Part shown: piece by piece, positions 16,538-25,067 of the stretch
Layout: every line of letters starts with the position of its first letter
Position numbering within the stretch: position 1 is the stretch's first letter
DNA from: Actinomycetota bacterium
GTDB lineage: Bacteria; Actinomycetota; Actinomycetes; Mycobacteriales; HKI-0501
DNA length: 63,309 bases
Reading direction: 5' to 3'
Assembly: GCA_030840805.1 (NCBI GenBank)
Contig: JAVEDU010000101.1
Coordinates: forward strand, 1-63,309
The notes under the pieces: model-generated
Database searches by the model: none
Seen by the model: only the letters and a program-made list of their open reading frames with translations
What the model was told of the DNA's origin: nothing
Made by a program: the position numbers and the translations under genes

Positions 16538-18516
16538 ACCGCGAAGGGGTAGGTCTCCGGCACCTCGCCCGCCTCCCAGCGCGCCGTGCGCTCCAGCGGT
16601 TCGAGCGCCCTGGTCTCGTCGAGGTGGATGACCGCGTCGAACTGGCCGGAGACCCGGCAGCGGAAGTAGTGGCTCTGCCGTTCGGTCTCCGGGCGGTAGA
16701 TCACCCCGATCGCCCGTTCCAGCCGGGCGGCGCCGAGGATGTCCTCGGCCCGGGGCGCGAGCGGGAACGACAGCATGAACTCGGACCACCCCACCTGGTG
16801 GAACAGCTCCTCGACGCTGCCCGGCAGGCCCGGCCGGACGTTCTTCCGGTCGGCGGCGCCGCCCCAGTCGTCCGCCGCGGTCACCGTCCCGGTGTAGGTG
16901 GTGAACCCGATCGACCGGCAGTCCCCCGGGTGCCGCTCCCGCACGAGCTGGCCGACGTTGAGCTCGCCCCGCATCCGGGACTCCGTCGCCCGCGCGTCGC
17001 CGAGGTGGGAGTTGTGCTCCCACACCACGATCCGCGCCGGCTCGCGCCGCTGTTCGGTCAGGTGGGCGGCGAGCGAGTCGAGGGTGTCGACCATGTGGGT
17101 GTCGCGCAGGTTCCACGTGTTGACCCGCCCGCTGAACATGCCGCGGTAGTACTCGGCGGCCGCCTTCACCACCCTGGCGTTCTGCTCCGCGGAGAACACC
17201 TCGTCCTGGGGCAGCGCCCGGGCGTACTCGGGGGCACGGCGCTCGAGCTCCACCAGCTGGTCGACGATCCCCTGCTCGCACGTCTCCCCGGCGCCGTACG
17301 CGGCGGCGAACCCGTACGCCTGCCCGTCGTCGGCCTCGAAGTGATCGAAGCACGAGTACCGCTCGCGGGCCCGCGCGGCCGCCTCCGGGTCGACCCGCTC
17401 CAGGTACGCGATCACCTCGTGGACGGACCGGTGCAGGCTGTAGACGTCGAGGCCGTAGAAGCCCACGGGATCGCGCCGCCCGTTGTGCTCCCGGAGCCAG
17501 CCGACGAAGTCGAGCACGACCGTGTTGCGCCACATCCAGGTCGGGAACCGCTCGAAGCCCCGTAGCGCCTCCTCCGCGTCGGCGTCGTCGCTCTGGCCGC
17601 GGACGTAACGGTTGACCCGGTACGCGTCGGGCCAGTCGCCCTCCACCGCGACCGCGCAGAAGCCCTTCTCCTCGATGAGCCGCCGAGTCATCCGGGCCCG
17701 GGCCTCGTAGAACTGGTGCGTGCCGTGCGACGCCTCGCCGATCAACACGTAGTGGGCGTCCCCGACGAGGTCGAACAGCGCCACGTCCGGCGGGACGCCG
17801 TCGCTCACCGGGAGCAGGTCGGCGCGGAGGAGGTCCGCCTCCGACGCCGCCTCGGTCGGCGCGACGGCGGCCGCCGAGGCGTCCCGCAGCAGGTCGCGCA
17901 CCTCGTCGTCGGTGGTCTGGGTGAAGTCCCAGTAGGACGCGCCGACGGCCAGGAACGGCGACGGCGTCGTCGCGCAGATCACCTCGTCGACCTGCGCCTC
18001 CAGCTCGCGGCAGGTGGACTGCGGCGCGGCCGGCACCGCGACGACGACCCGGGCGGCGCCCAGCGTGCCGAGTGCGTCGACGGCGGCCCGCATGCTCGCG
18101 CCGGTCGCGAGTCCGTCGTCGGCGAGGATGACGGTGCGGCCGTCGAGGGCGAGGGCGGGGCGGCCCTCCCGATAGGCGTGTTCCCGGCGGACGAGCTCCC
18201 GGCCCTCGCGCACGGCGGCGTCCCGGATCGTCTCCGGGCGCAGGTCGAGCGCCCGGATCACGTCGTCGTCGAGCACGACGACGCCGCCGCCCGCGATGGC
18301 GCCCATCGCGAGCTCCTCCTGGCCCGGTACGCCGAGCTTGCGGACCACGAGCACGTCGAGCGGGGCGCCGAGGGCGGTGGCGATCTCGTACCCGACCGGC
18401 ACCCCGCCGCGGGGCAGGGCCAGCACGGTCACGTCGGACCGGCCGCGGTGGTGGGCGAGGAGCCCGGCGAGCATCCGCCCGGCGTCGCGGCGGTCACGAA
18501 AGAGGCGGTCGGCCAT
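16534..18516 (-). CDS. Phosphoribosyltransferase-erythromycin esterase fusion (Rv2030c-like)
   Basis: A 660-aa two-domain protein. Residues about 1-210 form a type I phosphoribosyltransferase with the PRPP-binding loop [13 protein letters not shown] at 129-141 and [15 protein letters not shown] near the N-terminus. From about 250 to the end lies an erythromycin esterase-like domain with [31 protein letters not shown] and [14 protein letters not shown], whose His and Glu residues form the family active site. The role of the combination is unknown; resistance to erythromycin should not be assumed. I prefer the ATG at 18516 over the adjacent GTG at 18519; G-rich sequence lies upstream. It overlaps the hydrolase gene and is probably transcribed together with it. 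Confidence 0.88.
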   Translation of the reverse strand: MADRLFRDRRDAGRMLAGLLAHHRGRSDVTVLALPRGGVPVGYEIATALGAPLDVLVVRKLGVPGQEELAMGAIAGGGVVVLDDDVIRALDLRPETIRDAAVREGRELVRREHAYREGRPALALDGRTVILADDGLATGASMRAAVDALGTLGAARVVVAVPAAPQSTCRELEAQVDEVICATTPSPFLAVGASYWDFTQTTDDEVRDLLRDASAAAVAPTEAASEADLLRADLLPVSDGVPPDVALFDLVGDAHYVLIGEASHGTHQFYEARARMTRRLIEEKGFCAVAVEGDWPDAYRVNRYVRGQSDDADAEEALRGFERFPTWMWRNTVVLDFVGWLREHNGRRDPVGFYGLDVYSLHRSVHEVIAYLERVDPEAAARARERYSCFDHFEADDGQAYGFAAAYGAGETCEQGIVDQLVELERRAPEYARALPQDEVFSAEQNARVVKAAAEYYRGMFSGRVNTWNLRDTHMVDTLDSLAAHLTEQRREPARIVVWEHNSHLGDARATESRMRGELNVGQLVRERHPGDCRSIGFTTYTGTVTAADDWGGAADRKNVRPGLPGSVEELFHQVGWSEFMLSFPLAPRAEDILGAARLERAIGVIYRPETERQSHYFRCRVSGQFDAVIHLDETRALEPLERTARWEAGEVPETYPFAV

Positions 18517-18589
18517 CACTGCCCCCGGCGGGGTTCCGGTGTGCCCTGGCTGGAGTCCACGCTACGCCCGGGCCGGGGGGTGCGCCCGC

Positions 18590-19846
18590 TCAGCGCCCGG
18601 CGAGCACGCCCCAGCCGTGGCCGTCCACGGTCAGCTTCCCGCCCCGGATCTCGGCGTGCCCCGCCGCCGGCGCCCACTCCCCGGCCGGCAGCGGCCGGAC
18701 CAGCTCCGCGTCGTCGAGGTTCAGCGCGACGAGCAGGCTGCCCGCGTCCGATGTGGACCGGTACACGAGCTGCCGGTTGTCGAGGTGCTCGACCGCCGTG
18801 TCCGCGCGCACGAGCCACGGGTGGCGCCGCCGGAGCGCGATCAACTCCTGGTGGACCGCGAACACTCCGGCGCCCCATGTGGACAGTTCCGCCGGGTCGG
18901 CCGGGAACTCCGGGCGTACCGCGTCGTCGCCGTGCTCCCGGTCTTCCTTGACGCCGGTGAAGCCCTGCTCGTCGCCCGCGTAGATGCTCGGTACGCCGGC
19001 GACGGTGAGCAGGACCGCGACGGCGTGCGGCAGGTGCCGCGGGTCGGGGAGCTGGCTGGCGATCCGGGTCACGTCGTGGTTGCCGAGGAACGTCTGCGGC
19101 ACGAACACGTCGAGCAGCTCGGTGTGCCGGTCCAGGGCGTGGGCGAGCTCGTAGAAGTTGCCGTCCGCCAGGCCGCTCCAGACCGCCTTCCACAGCTCGT
19201 ACTGGGTGACCGAGTCGAGCCCGCCCTCGGTCACGAACCGCGGGTAGTCGCCGTGGATGACCTCGCCGACGAGCCACGCCTCCGGGTGCGCCCGGTGCAC
19301 CCGGTCGGAGACCGTCCGCCAGAACGCCGTGGGCACCGCGTACGCGGCGTCGAGCCGCCAGCCGTCGACGCCGCGGTCCAGCCAGTGCGTCATCACGGCG
19401 GTGACGTGGTCGGCGACCTCGGGGTTCTCGTGGTCGAGCGCGACCAGCCGGTCGTGCCCCTCGAAGGTCGCGGGCTGCCCGTCGGGCCCGCGCCGCCGCC
19501 AGTCCTCCACCCTCGGGAAGCTCCGCGCGACGTGGTTGAACACGCCGTCCAGCACGACCCGGATGCCGCGGCGGTGCGCCTCGTCGATCAGCCACCGCAG
19601 GTCGTCCTCGGTACCGAGGCGCGGATCGACCCGGAAGTGGTCCACGGTGTCGTAGCCGTGCGTCTCGGACGCGAACACCGGACCGAGCAGCAGCCCGTTG
19701 GCGCCGAGGTCGATGAGGTAGTCGAGCCAGCCGCCGAGCCGGCGCAGGCGCGGCACGGGGTCGGCACCGTCCGCCTCGGTCGGTGCGCCGGTGAAGCCCA
19801 GCGGGTAGACGTGCCAGAAGATCGCGTGCTCGGGCCAGTGGGTCAC
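18590..19846 (-). CDS. GH13 alpha-amylase family glycoside hydrolase
   Basis: A 418-aa cytoplasmic GH13 enzyme, short for the family and without a signal peptide. The conserved regions are present: DGVFNH (region I), DGWRLDAAY with nucleophile Asp (II), LVGEVIHGD with the acid Glu (III) and FLGNHDVTRI (IV). The C-terminal beta domain ends in DGHGWGVLAGR. GH13 members of this type include alpha-glucosidases and amylases acting on short maltooligosaccharides or trehalose-related sugars; I cannot assign specificity. The GTG start overlaps the MarR stop (GTGA), so the enzyme is translated with the regulator gene and may be under its control. Confidence 0.88.
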   Translation of the reverse strand: MTHWPEHAIFWHVYPLGFTGAPTEADGADPVPRLRRLGGWLDYLIDLGANGLLLGPVFASETHGYDTVDHFRVDPRLGTEDDLRWLIDEAHRRGIRVVLDGVFNHVARSFPRVEDWRRRGPDGQPATFEGHDRLVALDHENPEVADHVTAVMTHWLDRGVDGWRLDAAYAVPTAFWRTVSDRVHRAHPEAWLVGEVIHGDYPRFVTEGGLDSVTQYELWKAVWSGLADGNFYELAHALDRHTELLDVFVPQTFLGNHDVTRIASQLPDPRHLPHAVAVLLTVAGVPSIYAGDEQGFTGVKEDREHGDDAVRPEFPADPAELSTWGAGVFAVHQELIALRRRHPWLVRADTAVEHLDNRQLVYRSTSDAGSLLVALNLDDAELVRPLPAGEWAPAAGHAEIRGGKLTVDGHGWGVLAGR

Positions 19847-20256
19847 GGTGACACCGTGCCATCGGTCGCGTTGTACCGCTCCAGATAGCCGGCGAACGCC
19901 CGCAGATCCGCCTCGTCCCAGCCGGCGAGCCGGCGCGCGAGCGCCTCGCGCTGCCCGGCCGCGGCGGCGGCCAGCTCGGCGAGGCCCGCCGCGGTCACCC
20001 GGAGCCGCTGCCCGCGCCCGCCCGGTTCCCGTTCCAGCAGGCCGCGGCGCTCCAGGTCGGCCACCTGGCGGCTCACCGTGGACTTGTCCAGCTGGTACAG
20101 CGCGGCGAGGTCGACGGCCCGGCACCCGCCGGTCGCGCGGGCGTGCCCGAGGAGCGTGTACGCCACGAACGACAGCGCGGGGTGCAGCCGGTGGGCCTCG
20201 GCCCGGACCCGGCGGGCGAGGGTGTTCAGCTCGCGGTGGATGGCCTCGTCGCTCAT
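19843..20256 (-). CDS. MarR family transcriptional regulator
   Basis: A 137-aa winged-helix regulator. The recognition region reads AVDLAALYQLDKSTVSRQVADLERRGLLERE (written here only to locate it, residues about 50-80), followed by the wing and a C-terminal dimerisation helix (LAELAAAAAGQREALARRL). The ATG at 20256 is directly next to a perfect palindrome (20260-20274) in the gap to the divergent membrane-protein gene, so it probably represses both itself and that gene. Its stop overlaps the start of the GH13 gene. The ligand is unknown. MarR proteins often respond to phenolic or other small toxic compounds, which would suit control of a membrane protein. Confidence 0.9.
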   Translation of the reverse strand: MSDEAIHRELNTLARRVRAEAHRLHPALSFVAYTLLGHARATGGCRAVDLAALYQLDKSTVSRQVADLERRGLLEREPGGRGQRLRVTAAGLAELAAAAAGQREALARRLAGWDEADLRAFAGYLERYNATDGTVSP

Positions 20257-20259
20257 AGA

Positions 20260-20298
20260 GTTGTACTCTACAACTACGTCAAGTTGCAGATGACAACT
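20260..20298. promoter_or_regulatory. Probable MarR operators in the divergent promoter region
   Basis: A perfect 15-bp palindrome GTTGTACTCTACAAC spans 20260-20274. A second one, AGTTG-N7-CAACT, spans 20282-20298. Both carry the same GTTG/CAAC half-site and lie between the MarR start (20256) and the start of the divergent gene (20315). The region is markedly AT-richer than its surroundings. Binding here would block both promoters. Confidence 0.6.
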
Positions 20299-20314
20299 CA
20301 GGAGCGCCCCTCCG

Positions 20315-21337
20315 ATGCAGAACCGTACGGTGATCCGGCACGTCCTGACCCACCTGCTCGTCCCGTTGTTCCTCGGGACCGGGATGGCGCTGGCGTACCT
20401 GGGCGGGTTCCACCAGCCGAGCCCGCACGGCGTCCGGGTCGACGTGGTCGGCCGCAGCCCGGAGGTCCGCGTCCTCGCCCAGACGCTGCAGGACGGGCTC
20501 GGCGACCGGGTCACCGTCCGCACGGTCGGCACCGAGGCGGAGGCGCGCACGCATCTCGCGGACCAGGAGACGTCCGGCGCGTACGTCCCCGACGCGCGGC
20601 GCCCGGTGCTGATGGTCGCCACCGCGGCCTCCGACACGACCGCGGTCACCGTCGAGCGGATGTTCGCCCCGGTGGCCCTGCGCCAGGGTCTCCCGCTGGA
20701 GATCACCGACGTCGTGCCCACCCATCCGAGCGACCCGACCGGACAGGGCATCTTCTTCTACCTCGTCGCGCTCACCGTCGGCGCGTACAGCTCCGCCATC
20801 GCGATCGGCGTCGTCGGCGCCCGGCTGCCGATGCGACAGCGGCTCGCCCTCGCCGCACTTGCCGCCGGGGCGGTCAGCCTGCTCTCGACGCTCGTCGCGG
20901 GTCCGCTCTACGACGCGCTGCCCTCGCATGTCGTGGCGGTCGGGATGCTGTCCTGGCTGTACACCGGCGCCATCGTGGTCCTCGGGGTCGGCCTGCACAC
21001 GTTCCTCGGCCGGTTCACCACCGCGACCCTCGTCGCGCTGTTCGTGATGCTGAACTTCACGTCCTCCGGCGGGGTGTTCGCGCCCGCCCTGCAGCCCGGG
21101 TTCTTCGGCGCGCTGCACAGCTTCTGGATCGGGTCGGGGCTGGTCGAGGGCGGCCGCAAGCTCCTGTACTTCCCGGAGCTCGGGATCGGCCGCGAGGTGC
21201 TCACGATCTCGCTGTGGCTGGCCGCGGGGCTCACCGTCGCCGGGGCCGCCGTCCTGGTCGAGCGGCGCCGCGCCCTACCGCTCCCGGCGGCCGACCCCGC
21301 CGAGGAGGAGATCGAGGAGGCCGTCGTCGCGGCGTGA
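20315..21337 (+). CDS. YhgE/Pip-like integral membrane protein (ABC-2 permease-like fold)
   Basis: A 340-aa protein with one N-terminal membrane helix (VLTHLLVPLFLGTGMALAYL), an extracytoplasmic domain of about 110 residues, then five or six C-terminal helices (FYLVALTVGAYSSAIAIGVV onwards). This topology is shared by YhgE/Pip and ABC-2-type permeases such as small-molecule exporters, but no ATPase gene is beside it. An acidic cytoplasmic tail (DPAEEEIEEAVV) follows the last helix. AGGAG precedes the ATG by about 10 nt. It is divergent from a MarR gene with palindromic operators between, so expression is probably inducible. A role in efflux or envelope stress is inference. Confidence 0.75.
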   Translation: MQNRTVIRHVLTHLLVPLFLGTGMALAYLGGFHQPSPHGVRVDVVGRSPEVRVLAQTLQDGLGDRVTVRTVGTEAEARTHLADQETSGAYVPDARRPVLMVATAASDTTAVTVERMFAPVALRQGLPLEITDVVPTHPSDPTGQGIFFYLVALTVGAYSSAIAIGVVGARLPMRQRLALAALAAGAVSLLSTLVAGPLYDALPSHVVAVGMLSWLYTGAIVVLGVGLHTFLGRFTTATLVALFVMLNFTSSGGVFAPALQPGFFGALHSFWIGSGLVEGGRKLLYFPELGIGREVLTISLWLAAGLTVAGAAVLVERRRALPLPAADPAEEEIEEAVVAA

Positions 21338-21438
21338 CCGGCGCCCCACCGTGGGGCCGCGCGGGCGAACATCCTCCGCCTCGCGGCATCGGGCGGCGAT
21401 GCCCCGATCCGGTGGGCCGGGTCGCGAGGAGATGTCGA

Positions 21439-21603
21439 GTGGTGCGCAGCGCGGGCGTCGGACGCCGGCTGCTGGTCGTGTTCGGCGTCGTGGGCGCGCT
21501 GCTCGCGAGCAGGTCCAGGCCTTCGCAGGCGTTCACGCACCTGGCCTTGATCAACGCCGTGCTGCAGGTGATCCGGGTCGAACAGGGTGCCGCGGGCGAT
21601 TGA
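21439..21603 (+). CDS. Possible 54-aa single-helix membrane protein
   Basis: In the otherwise empty 315-bp gap between two membrane-protein genes, a GTG at 21439 is preceded 7 nt upstream by a strong GAGGAG (21426-21431). The reading frame runs 54 codons: a basic start (VVRSAGVGRR), a hydrophobic run (LLVVFGVVGALLA), a short basic turn (SRSRPSQ) and a second moderately hydrophobic part (AFTHLALINAVLQVIRV). This looks like a small membrane protein. I recognise no family. The rest of the gap (21338-21425 and 21604-21652) shows nothing beyond GC-rich spacer and the ribosome binding site of the next gene. Confidence 0.4.
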   Translation: MVRSAGVGRRLLVVFGVVGALLASRSRPSQAFTHLALINAVLQVIRVEQGAAGD

Positions 21604-21652
21604 TCCCGGACGCTCCGCGCGGAACGATCGGTCCCGTGCCGAGGAGGCCGGG

Positions 21653-22330
21653 ATGACCGATGTGCGCGCGCCGTACGACGCCAGGGTGGACGGCGAGCTG
21701 GACCCGAACCTGAGCCGCTGGCTGTGGCTGGTGAAGTGGATCCTCGCGATCCCGCACTACGTGGTGCTGCTGTTCCTGTGGATCGGGCTCGTGGTGGTGA
21801 CCGTGATCGCGTTCTTCGCGATCCTGTTCACCGGCCGGTACCCGCGGCCGCTGTTCGAGTACGCCGTCGGGGTGCTGCGGTGGAACTGGCGGGTCGGCTT
21901 CTACGCGAGCAACCCGCTCGGCACCGACCGGTATCCGCCGTTCACCCTCGCCGACGTGGAGGACTACCCCGCCCGGTTACGGGTGGTCCACCCGGAGCGG
22001 CTGTCCCGCGGTCTGGTGCTGGTCAAGTGGTGGCTGCTGGCCCTGCCGCACTACCTGCTCGTCGCCGCCTTCACGACCGGCATCGGGTACACGGCCGTGC
22101 GGGAGTCGGAGCGGGGCGGCCGGCAGTTCGGCGGGCCGGGCCTGGTGGGCCTGCTGGTGGTGTTCGCGGCGATCGCGCTGCTGTTCACCGGGCGGTACCC
22201 GCGCGGGATCTTCGACTTCGTGATGGGGCTGAACCGGTGGGGACTGCGGGTCGCGGCGTACGCGGCGCTGCTGACCGACCGGTACCCGCCGTTCCGGCTG
22301 GACCAGGGGCCGCACGAGCCCGACGGGTAG
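21653..22330 (+). CDS. DUF4389 membrane protein, duplicated domain
   Basis: A 225-aa protein with two DUF4389 units. Each has a membrane segment after an LVKW motif (WLVKWILAIPHYVVLLFLW and LVKWWLLALPHYLLVAAFT), a second segment ending in FTGRYPR, then the amphipathic stretch that includes RYPPF. The paired LVKW, PHY, FTGRYPR and DRYPPF landmarks show an internal repeat of about 105 residues. GAGGAG lies 6 nt before the ATG at 21653. A hairpin terminator follows the stop. Function is unknown; these proteins occur widely in actinomycetes. Confidence 0.85.
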   Translation: MTDVRAPYDARVDGELDPNLSRWLWLVKWILAIPHYVVLLFLWIGLVVVTVIAFFAILFTGRYPRPLFEYAVGVLRWNWRVGFYASNPLGTDRYPPFTLADVEDYPARLRVVHPERLSRGLVLVKWWLLALPHYLLVAAFTTGIGYTAVRESERGGRQFGGPGLVGLLVVFAAIALLFTGRYPRGIFDFVMGLNRWGLRVAAYAALLTDRYPPFRLDQGPHEPDG

Positions 22331-22331
22331 A

Positions 22332-22374
22332 ACGGCGTGGCCCCGGCGAGGTGTTCCCGCCGGGGCCGCGCCGT
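22332..22374. terminator. Bidirectional hairpin terminator
   Basis: A 17-bp stem (22332-22348 with 22358-22374, one G-T pair) and a 9-nt loop lie between the convergent DUF4389 and acyl-CoA dehydrogenase genes. There is no U-run, as is usual for terminators in high-GC actinomycetes. Confidence 0.75.
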
Positions 22375-22384
22375 CTCCGGGCGA

Positions 22385-23539
22385 CTACCGCAGGAGCTGC
22401 CGCGCCATCACCATCCGCTGGACCTGGTTGGTGCCCTCGTAGATCTGGGTGATCTTGGCGTCGCGCATCATCCGCTCCACCGGGAAGTCCTGCGTGTACC
22501 CGGCCCCGCCGAAGAGCTGCACGGCGTCGGTGGTGACCTCCATCGCCACGTCGCTGGCGAAGCACTTCGCCGCGGCGGAGATGAACGTCAGGTCCTTCTC
22601 GCCCCGCTCGGCGCGGGCCGCGGCGACGTAGATCATCTGGCGCGCGGCCTCGATCTTCATCGCCATGTCGGCGAGCATGAACTGCACGCCCTGGAAGTCC
22701 GAGACGGACTTCCCGAACTGCTTGCGGTCCTTGGTGTACGCGAGCGCCGCGTCGAACGCGCCCTGCGCGATGCCGACCGCCTGTGCGCCGATCGTCAGGC
22801 GGGTGTGGTCCAGCGTCCTCATCGCGGTCGCGAAGCCGGTGCCGGGCTCGCCGATGATCCGGTTCGCCGGGATCGCGCAGTGGGTGAAATAGATCTCGCG
22901 GGTGGGCGAGCCCTTGATGCCGAGCTTGCGCTCCTTCGGCCCGACCTCGAAGCCCGGGTCGTCCTTGTGGACCACGAACGCCGAGATGCCCTTGGTGCCC
23001 GCGTTCGGGTCGGTCTTCGCCATCACCGTGTAGTACTCGGAGACGCCGGCGTTGGTGATCCAGCACTTGGTGCCGTTGAGCACCCAGTGGTCCCCGTCCA
23101 GCACGGCGCGGGTTTTCATCGCACCGGCGTCGGACCCGGCCTCCCGCTCGGAGAGGGCGTAGCTGAACATCGCCTCGCCCCGCGCCACCGGCGGCAGCAC
23201 CTGCGCCTTGAGCTCCTCGCTCGCCGAGAGCAGGACCGGCATCGTGCCGAGCTTGTTCACCGCGGGGATCAGCGAGCTGGACGCACAGACGCGCGCCACC
23301 TCCTCGATCACGATGGCGGTGGCGATGGAGTCCGCGCCGACCCCCTCGTAGGCCTCGGGGATGTGCGTCGCGTGGAACCCGGCCTGCACCAGGGCGTCGT
23401 GGGCCTCCTGCGGGAACCGCGACTCGTCGTCGACCTCGGCCGCATGCGGCGCGATGGCCTTCTCCGAGAGCTCCCGGACGGCTTCCCGAATGTAGTTGTG
23501 CTCGTCGGTGAGCCGGTATGTCCCGAATGAGGCGTCCAA
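22385..23539 (-). CDS. Acyl-CoA dehydrogenase
   Basis: A 384-aa flavoprotein that introduces the 2,3 double bond into acyl-CoA and passes electrons to ETF. Landmarks are YALSEREAGSDAGAMKTRA (FAD and substrate contacts), WITNAGVSEYY, RKQFGKSVSDFQ and the C-terminal catalytic-base region QIYEGTNQVQRMVMARQL with the usual Glu. It resembles mycobacterial FadE25, a short-chain type. The start is TTG at 23539, with an AGGAAGGG ribosome binding site 9 nt upstream. An 18-bp palindrome (23554-23571) overlaps the leader and could bind a TetR-type repressor. It stands divergent from UDP-glucose dehydrogenase. Confidence 0.93.
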   Translation of the reverse strand: MDASFGTYRLTDEHNYIREAVRELSEKAIAPHAAEVDDESRFPQEAHDALVQAGFHATHIPEAYEGVGADSIATAIVIEEVARVCASSSLIPAVNKLGTMPVLLSASEELKAQVLPPVARGEAMFSYALSEREAGSDAGAMKTRAVLDGDHWVLNGTKCWITNAGVSEYYTVMAKTDPNAGTKGISAFVVHKDDPGFEVGPKERKLGIKGSPTREIYFTHCAIPANRIIGEPGTGFATAMRTLDHTRLTIGAQAVGIAQGAFDAALAYTKDRKQFGKSVSDFQGVQFMLADMAMKIEAARQMIYVAAARAERGEKDLTFISAAAKCFASDVAMEVTTDAVQLFGGAGYTQDFPVERMMRDAKITQIYEGTNQVQRMVMARQLLR

Positions 23540-23553
23540 GGCCGTGATCCCTT

Positions 23554-23571
23554 CCTGAACGATCGCTTAGG
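23554..23571. promoter_or_regulatory. Candidate TetR-type operator upstream of acyl-CoA dehydrogenase
   Basis: CCTGAACGATCGCTTAGG is an 18-bp palindrome with two mismatched pairs and a CGATCG centre. It overlaps the region just before the ribosome binding site of the acyl-CoA dehydrogenase gene, and a minus-strand -10-like TACGCT sits at 23583-23578. Operators of this shape are typical of TetR regulators of fatty-acid degradation genes. No TetR gene is in the window. Confidence 0.45.
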
Positions 23572-23628
23572 AGAGGCAGCGTACCCGTCGGTAATCTGGG
23601 AAGTCAGCGGGATGTTCGGGTGCCCACG

Positions 23629-23634
23629 TATCCT
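23629..23634 (+). promoter_or_regulatory. -10-like element for UDP-glucose dehydrogenase
   Basis: TATCCT on the plus strand lies about 75 nt before the GTG start at 23710, which would give a leader of roughly 70 nt ending in AGGAGG. No convincing -35 is visible. Confidence 0.3.
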
Positions 23635-23709
23635 GACCGCGATCTCCCCCCGCATCCAGTCCCTCCGCTGCGCCCCGGCATCGCGAGAGCCCATCGAGGA
23701 GGACCCCGC

Positions 23710-25065
23710 GTGGTCGCCTTCACGTCGCAACGGCCCCGGCTGACCGTCCTCGGCACCGGCTACCTCGGGGCCACCCACGCCGTGTGCATGGCCGAGCTCG
23801 GGTACGAGGTCCTGGGGGTCGACGTCGACGAGGCGAAGATCGCCAAGCTCAACGGCGGTCAGGTCCCGTTCCACGAGCTCGGACTCGAGGCACTGCTCGT
23901 CCGCAACCTCGCGTCCGGCCGGCTGCGGTTCACCACCGACCATGCCGAGGCGGCCCGGTTCGGCGACGTCCACTTCGTGTGCGTCGGTACGCCGCAGAAG
24001 AAGGACTCCCTCGCCGCCGACCTCACCTACGTCGAGTCCGCCGTGCTGTCGCTCGCCCGGCACCTCGACCGGCGGGCGCTGGTGGTCGGCAAGTCCACCG
24101 TGCCGGTCGGTACGGCGGAGCGCGTGGAGGCCGTGCTCCACGCGAACTCCCCCGCGGGCAACGAGGTCGAGGTCGCGTGGAACCCCGAGTTCCTGCGCGA
24201 GGGCTTCGCGGTCGAGGACACCCTGCGACCGGACCGCCTGGTGTTCGGCGTGAAGTCGGGCTGGGCGAAGGACATGCTCGACGCGACGTACCGGGGCGTG
24301 TTCGAGCTCGCCCGGGCGGAGGACCGCGAGGTGCCGGTCGTCGTCACCGACTTCGCGACGGCCGAGCTGGTCAAGGTCAGCGCGAACGCCTTCCTCGCCA
24401 CCAAGATCTCGTTCATCAACGCGATGGCGGAGGTGTGCGAGGCGTCCGGCGCCGACGTCACCGAGCTGGCCCGAGCCATCGGCTACGACGTCCGGATCGG
24501 CAGCGCTTTCCTCCGCGCCGGGGTCGGCTTCGGCGGCGGGTGCCTGCCCAAGGACATCCGGGCGTTCCGCGCCCGGGCCGCCGAGTTGGGCGTCGGCCAC
24601 GCCCTGGACTTCCTGTCCGAAGTGGACAAGATCAACGATCGCCGCCGGCAGCGCGCCCTCGACCTCGCGACCGAGCTCGCCGGGGGCAGCCTCGCGGGCG
24701 TGAAGGTGGGCGTCCTGGGCGCCACGTTCAAGCCCAACTCCGACGACGTCCGCGACTCCCCCGCGCTCGCGATCACCGCGATGGCGCACCAGGCCGGCGC
24801 GGTGGTCACGGTGTACGACCCGCAGGGCACCGACAACGCCCGCCGCGCGCTGCCCGACGTGGCCTATGCGTCCTCATTGGACGAGGCGGCCGACGGCGCC
24901 GAGGTCGTACTGCTCCTCACCGAGTGGGAGGAGTTCCGCCACGTCGAGCCCCTCGCGCTCGCCGAGGTCGTCGCCCGGACCCGCATCGTGGACGGCCGGA
25001 ACTGCCTGGACCCGGCGGTGTGGCGCGCCGCCGGCTGGGAGCTCCGGCTGCTCGGCCGCCCCTGA
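23710..25065 (+). CDS. UDP-glucose 6-dehydrogenase (UDP-glucose/GDP-mannose dehydrogenase family)
   Basis: A 451-aa cytosolic enzyme that should oxidise UDP-glucose to UDP-glucuronate with two NAD+. The N-terminal Rossmann domain starts LTVLGTGYLGATHAVCMAELG; the family glutamate is in WNPEFLREGFAVED; the active-site Cys278 is in GVGFGGGCLPKDI; the C-terminal UDP-binding domain contains GATFKPNSDDVRDSPA. GDP-mannose dehydrogenase is an alternative within the family, but the overall pattern fits Ugd. The GTG at 23710 is chosen because AGGAGG lies 7 nt upstream. The product could feed polysaccharide synthesis with the GT2/GT4 and ManC genes in the window. Confidence 0.9.
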   Translation: MVAFTSQRPRLTVLGTGYLGATHAVCMAELGYEVLGVDVDEAKIAKLNGGQVPFHELGLEALLVRNLASGRLRFTTDHAEAARFGDVHFVCVGTPQKKDSLAADLTYVESAVLSLARHLDRRALVVGKSTVPVGTAERVEAVLHANSPAGNEVEVAWNPEFLREGFAVEDTLRPDRLVFGVKSGWAKDMLDATYRGVFELARAEDREVPVVVTDFATAELVKVSANAFLATKISFINAMAEVCEASGADVTELARAIGYDVRIGSAFLRAGVGFGGGCLPKDIRAFRARAAELGVGHALDFLSEVDKINDRRRQRALDLATELAGGSLAGVKVGVLGATFKPNSDDVRDSPALAITAMAHQAGAVVTVYDPQGTDNARRALPDVAYASSLDEAADGAEVVLLLTEWEEFRHVEPLALAEVVARTRIVDGRNCLDPAVWRAAGWELRLLGRP

Positions 25066-25067
25066 CC

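Noticed and set aside
18517-18589. DosR-box-like sequence (TGGACTCCAGCC) upstream of the Rv2030c-like fusion
   Set aside because: It matches the mycobacterial consensus poorly and lies downstream of the likely -10 (TAGCGT), where an activator site is not expected.
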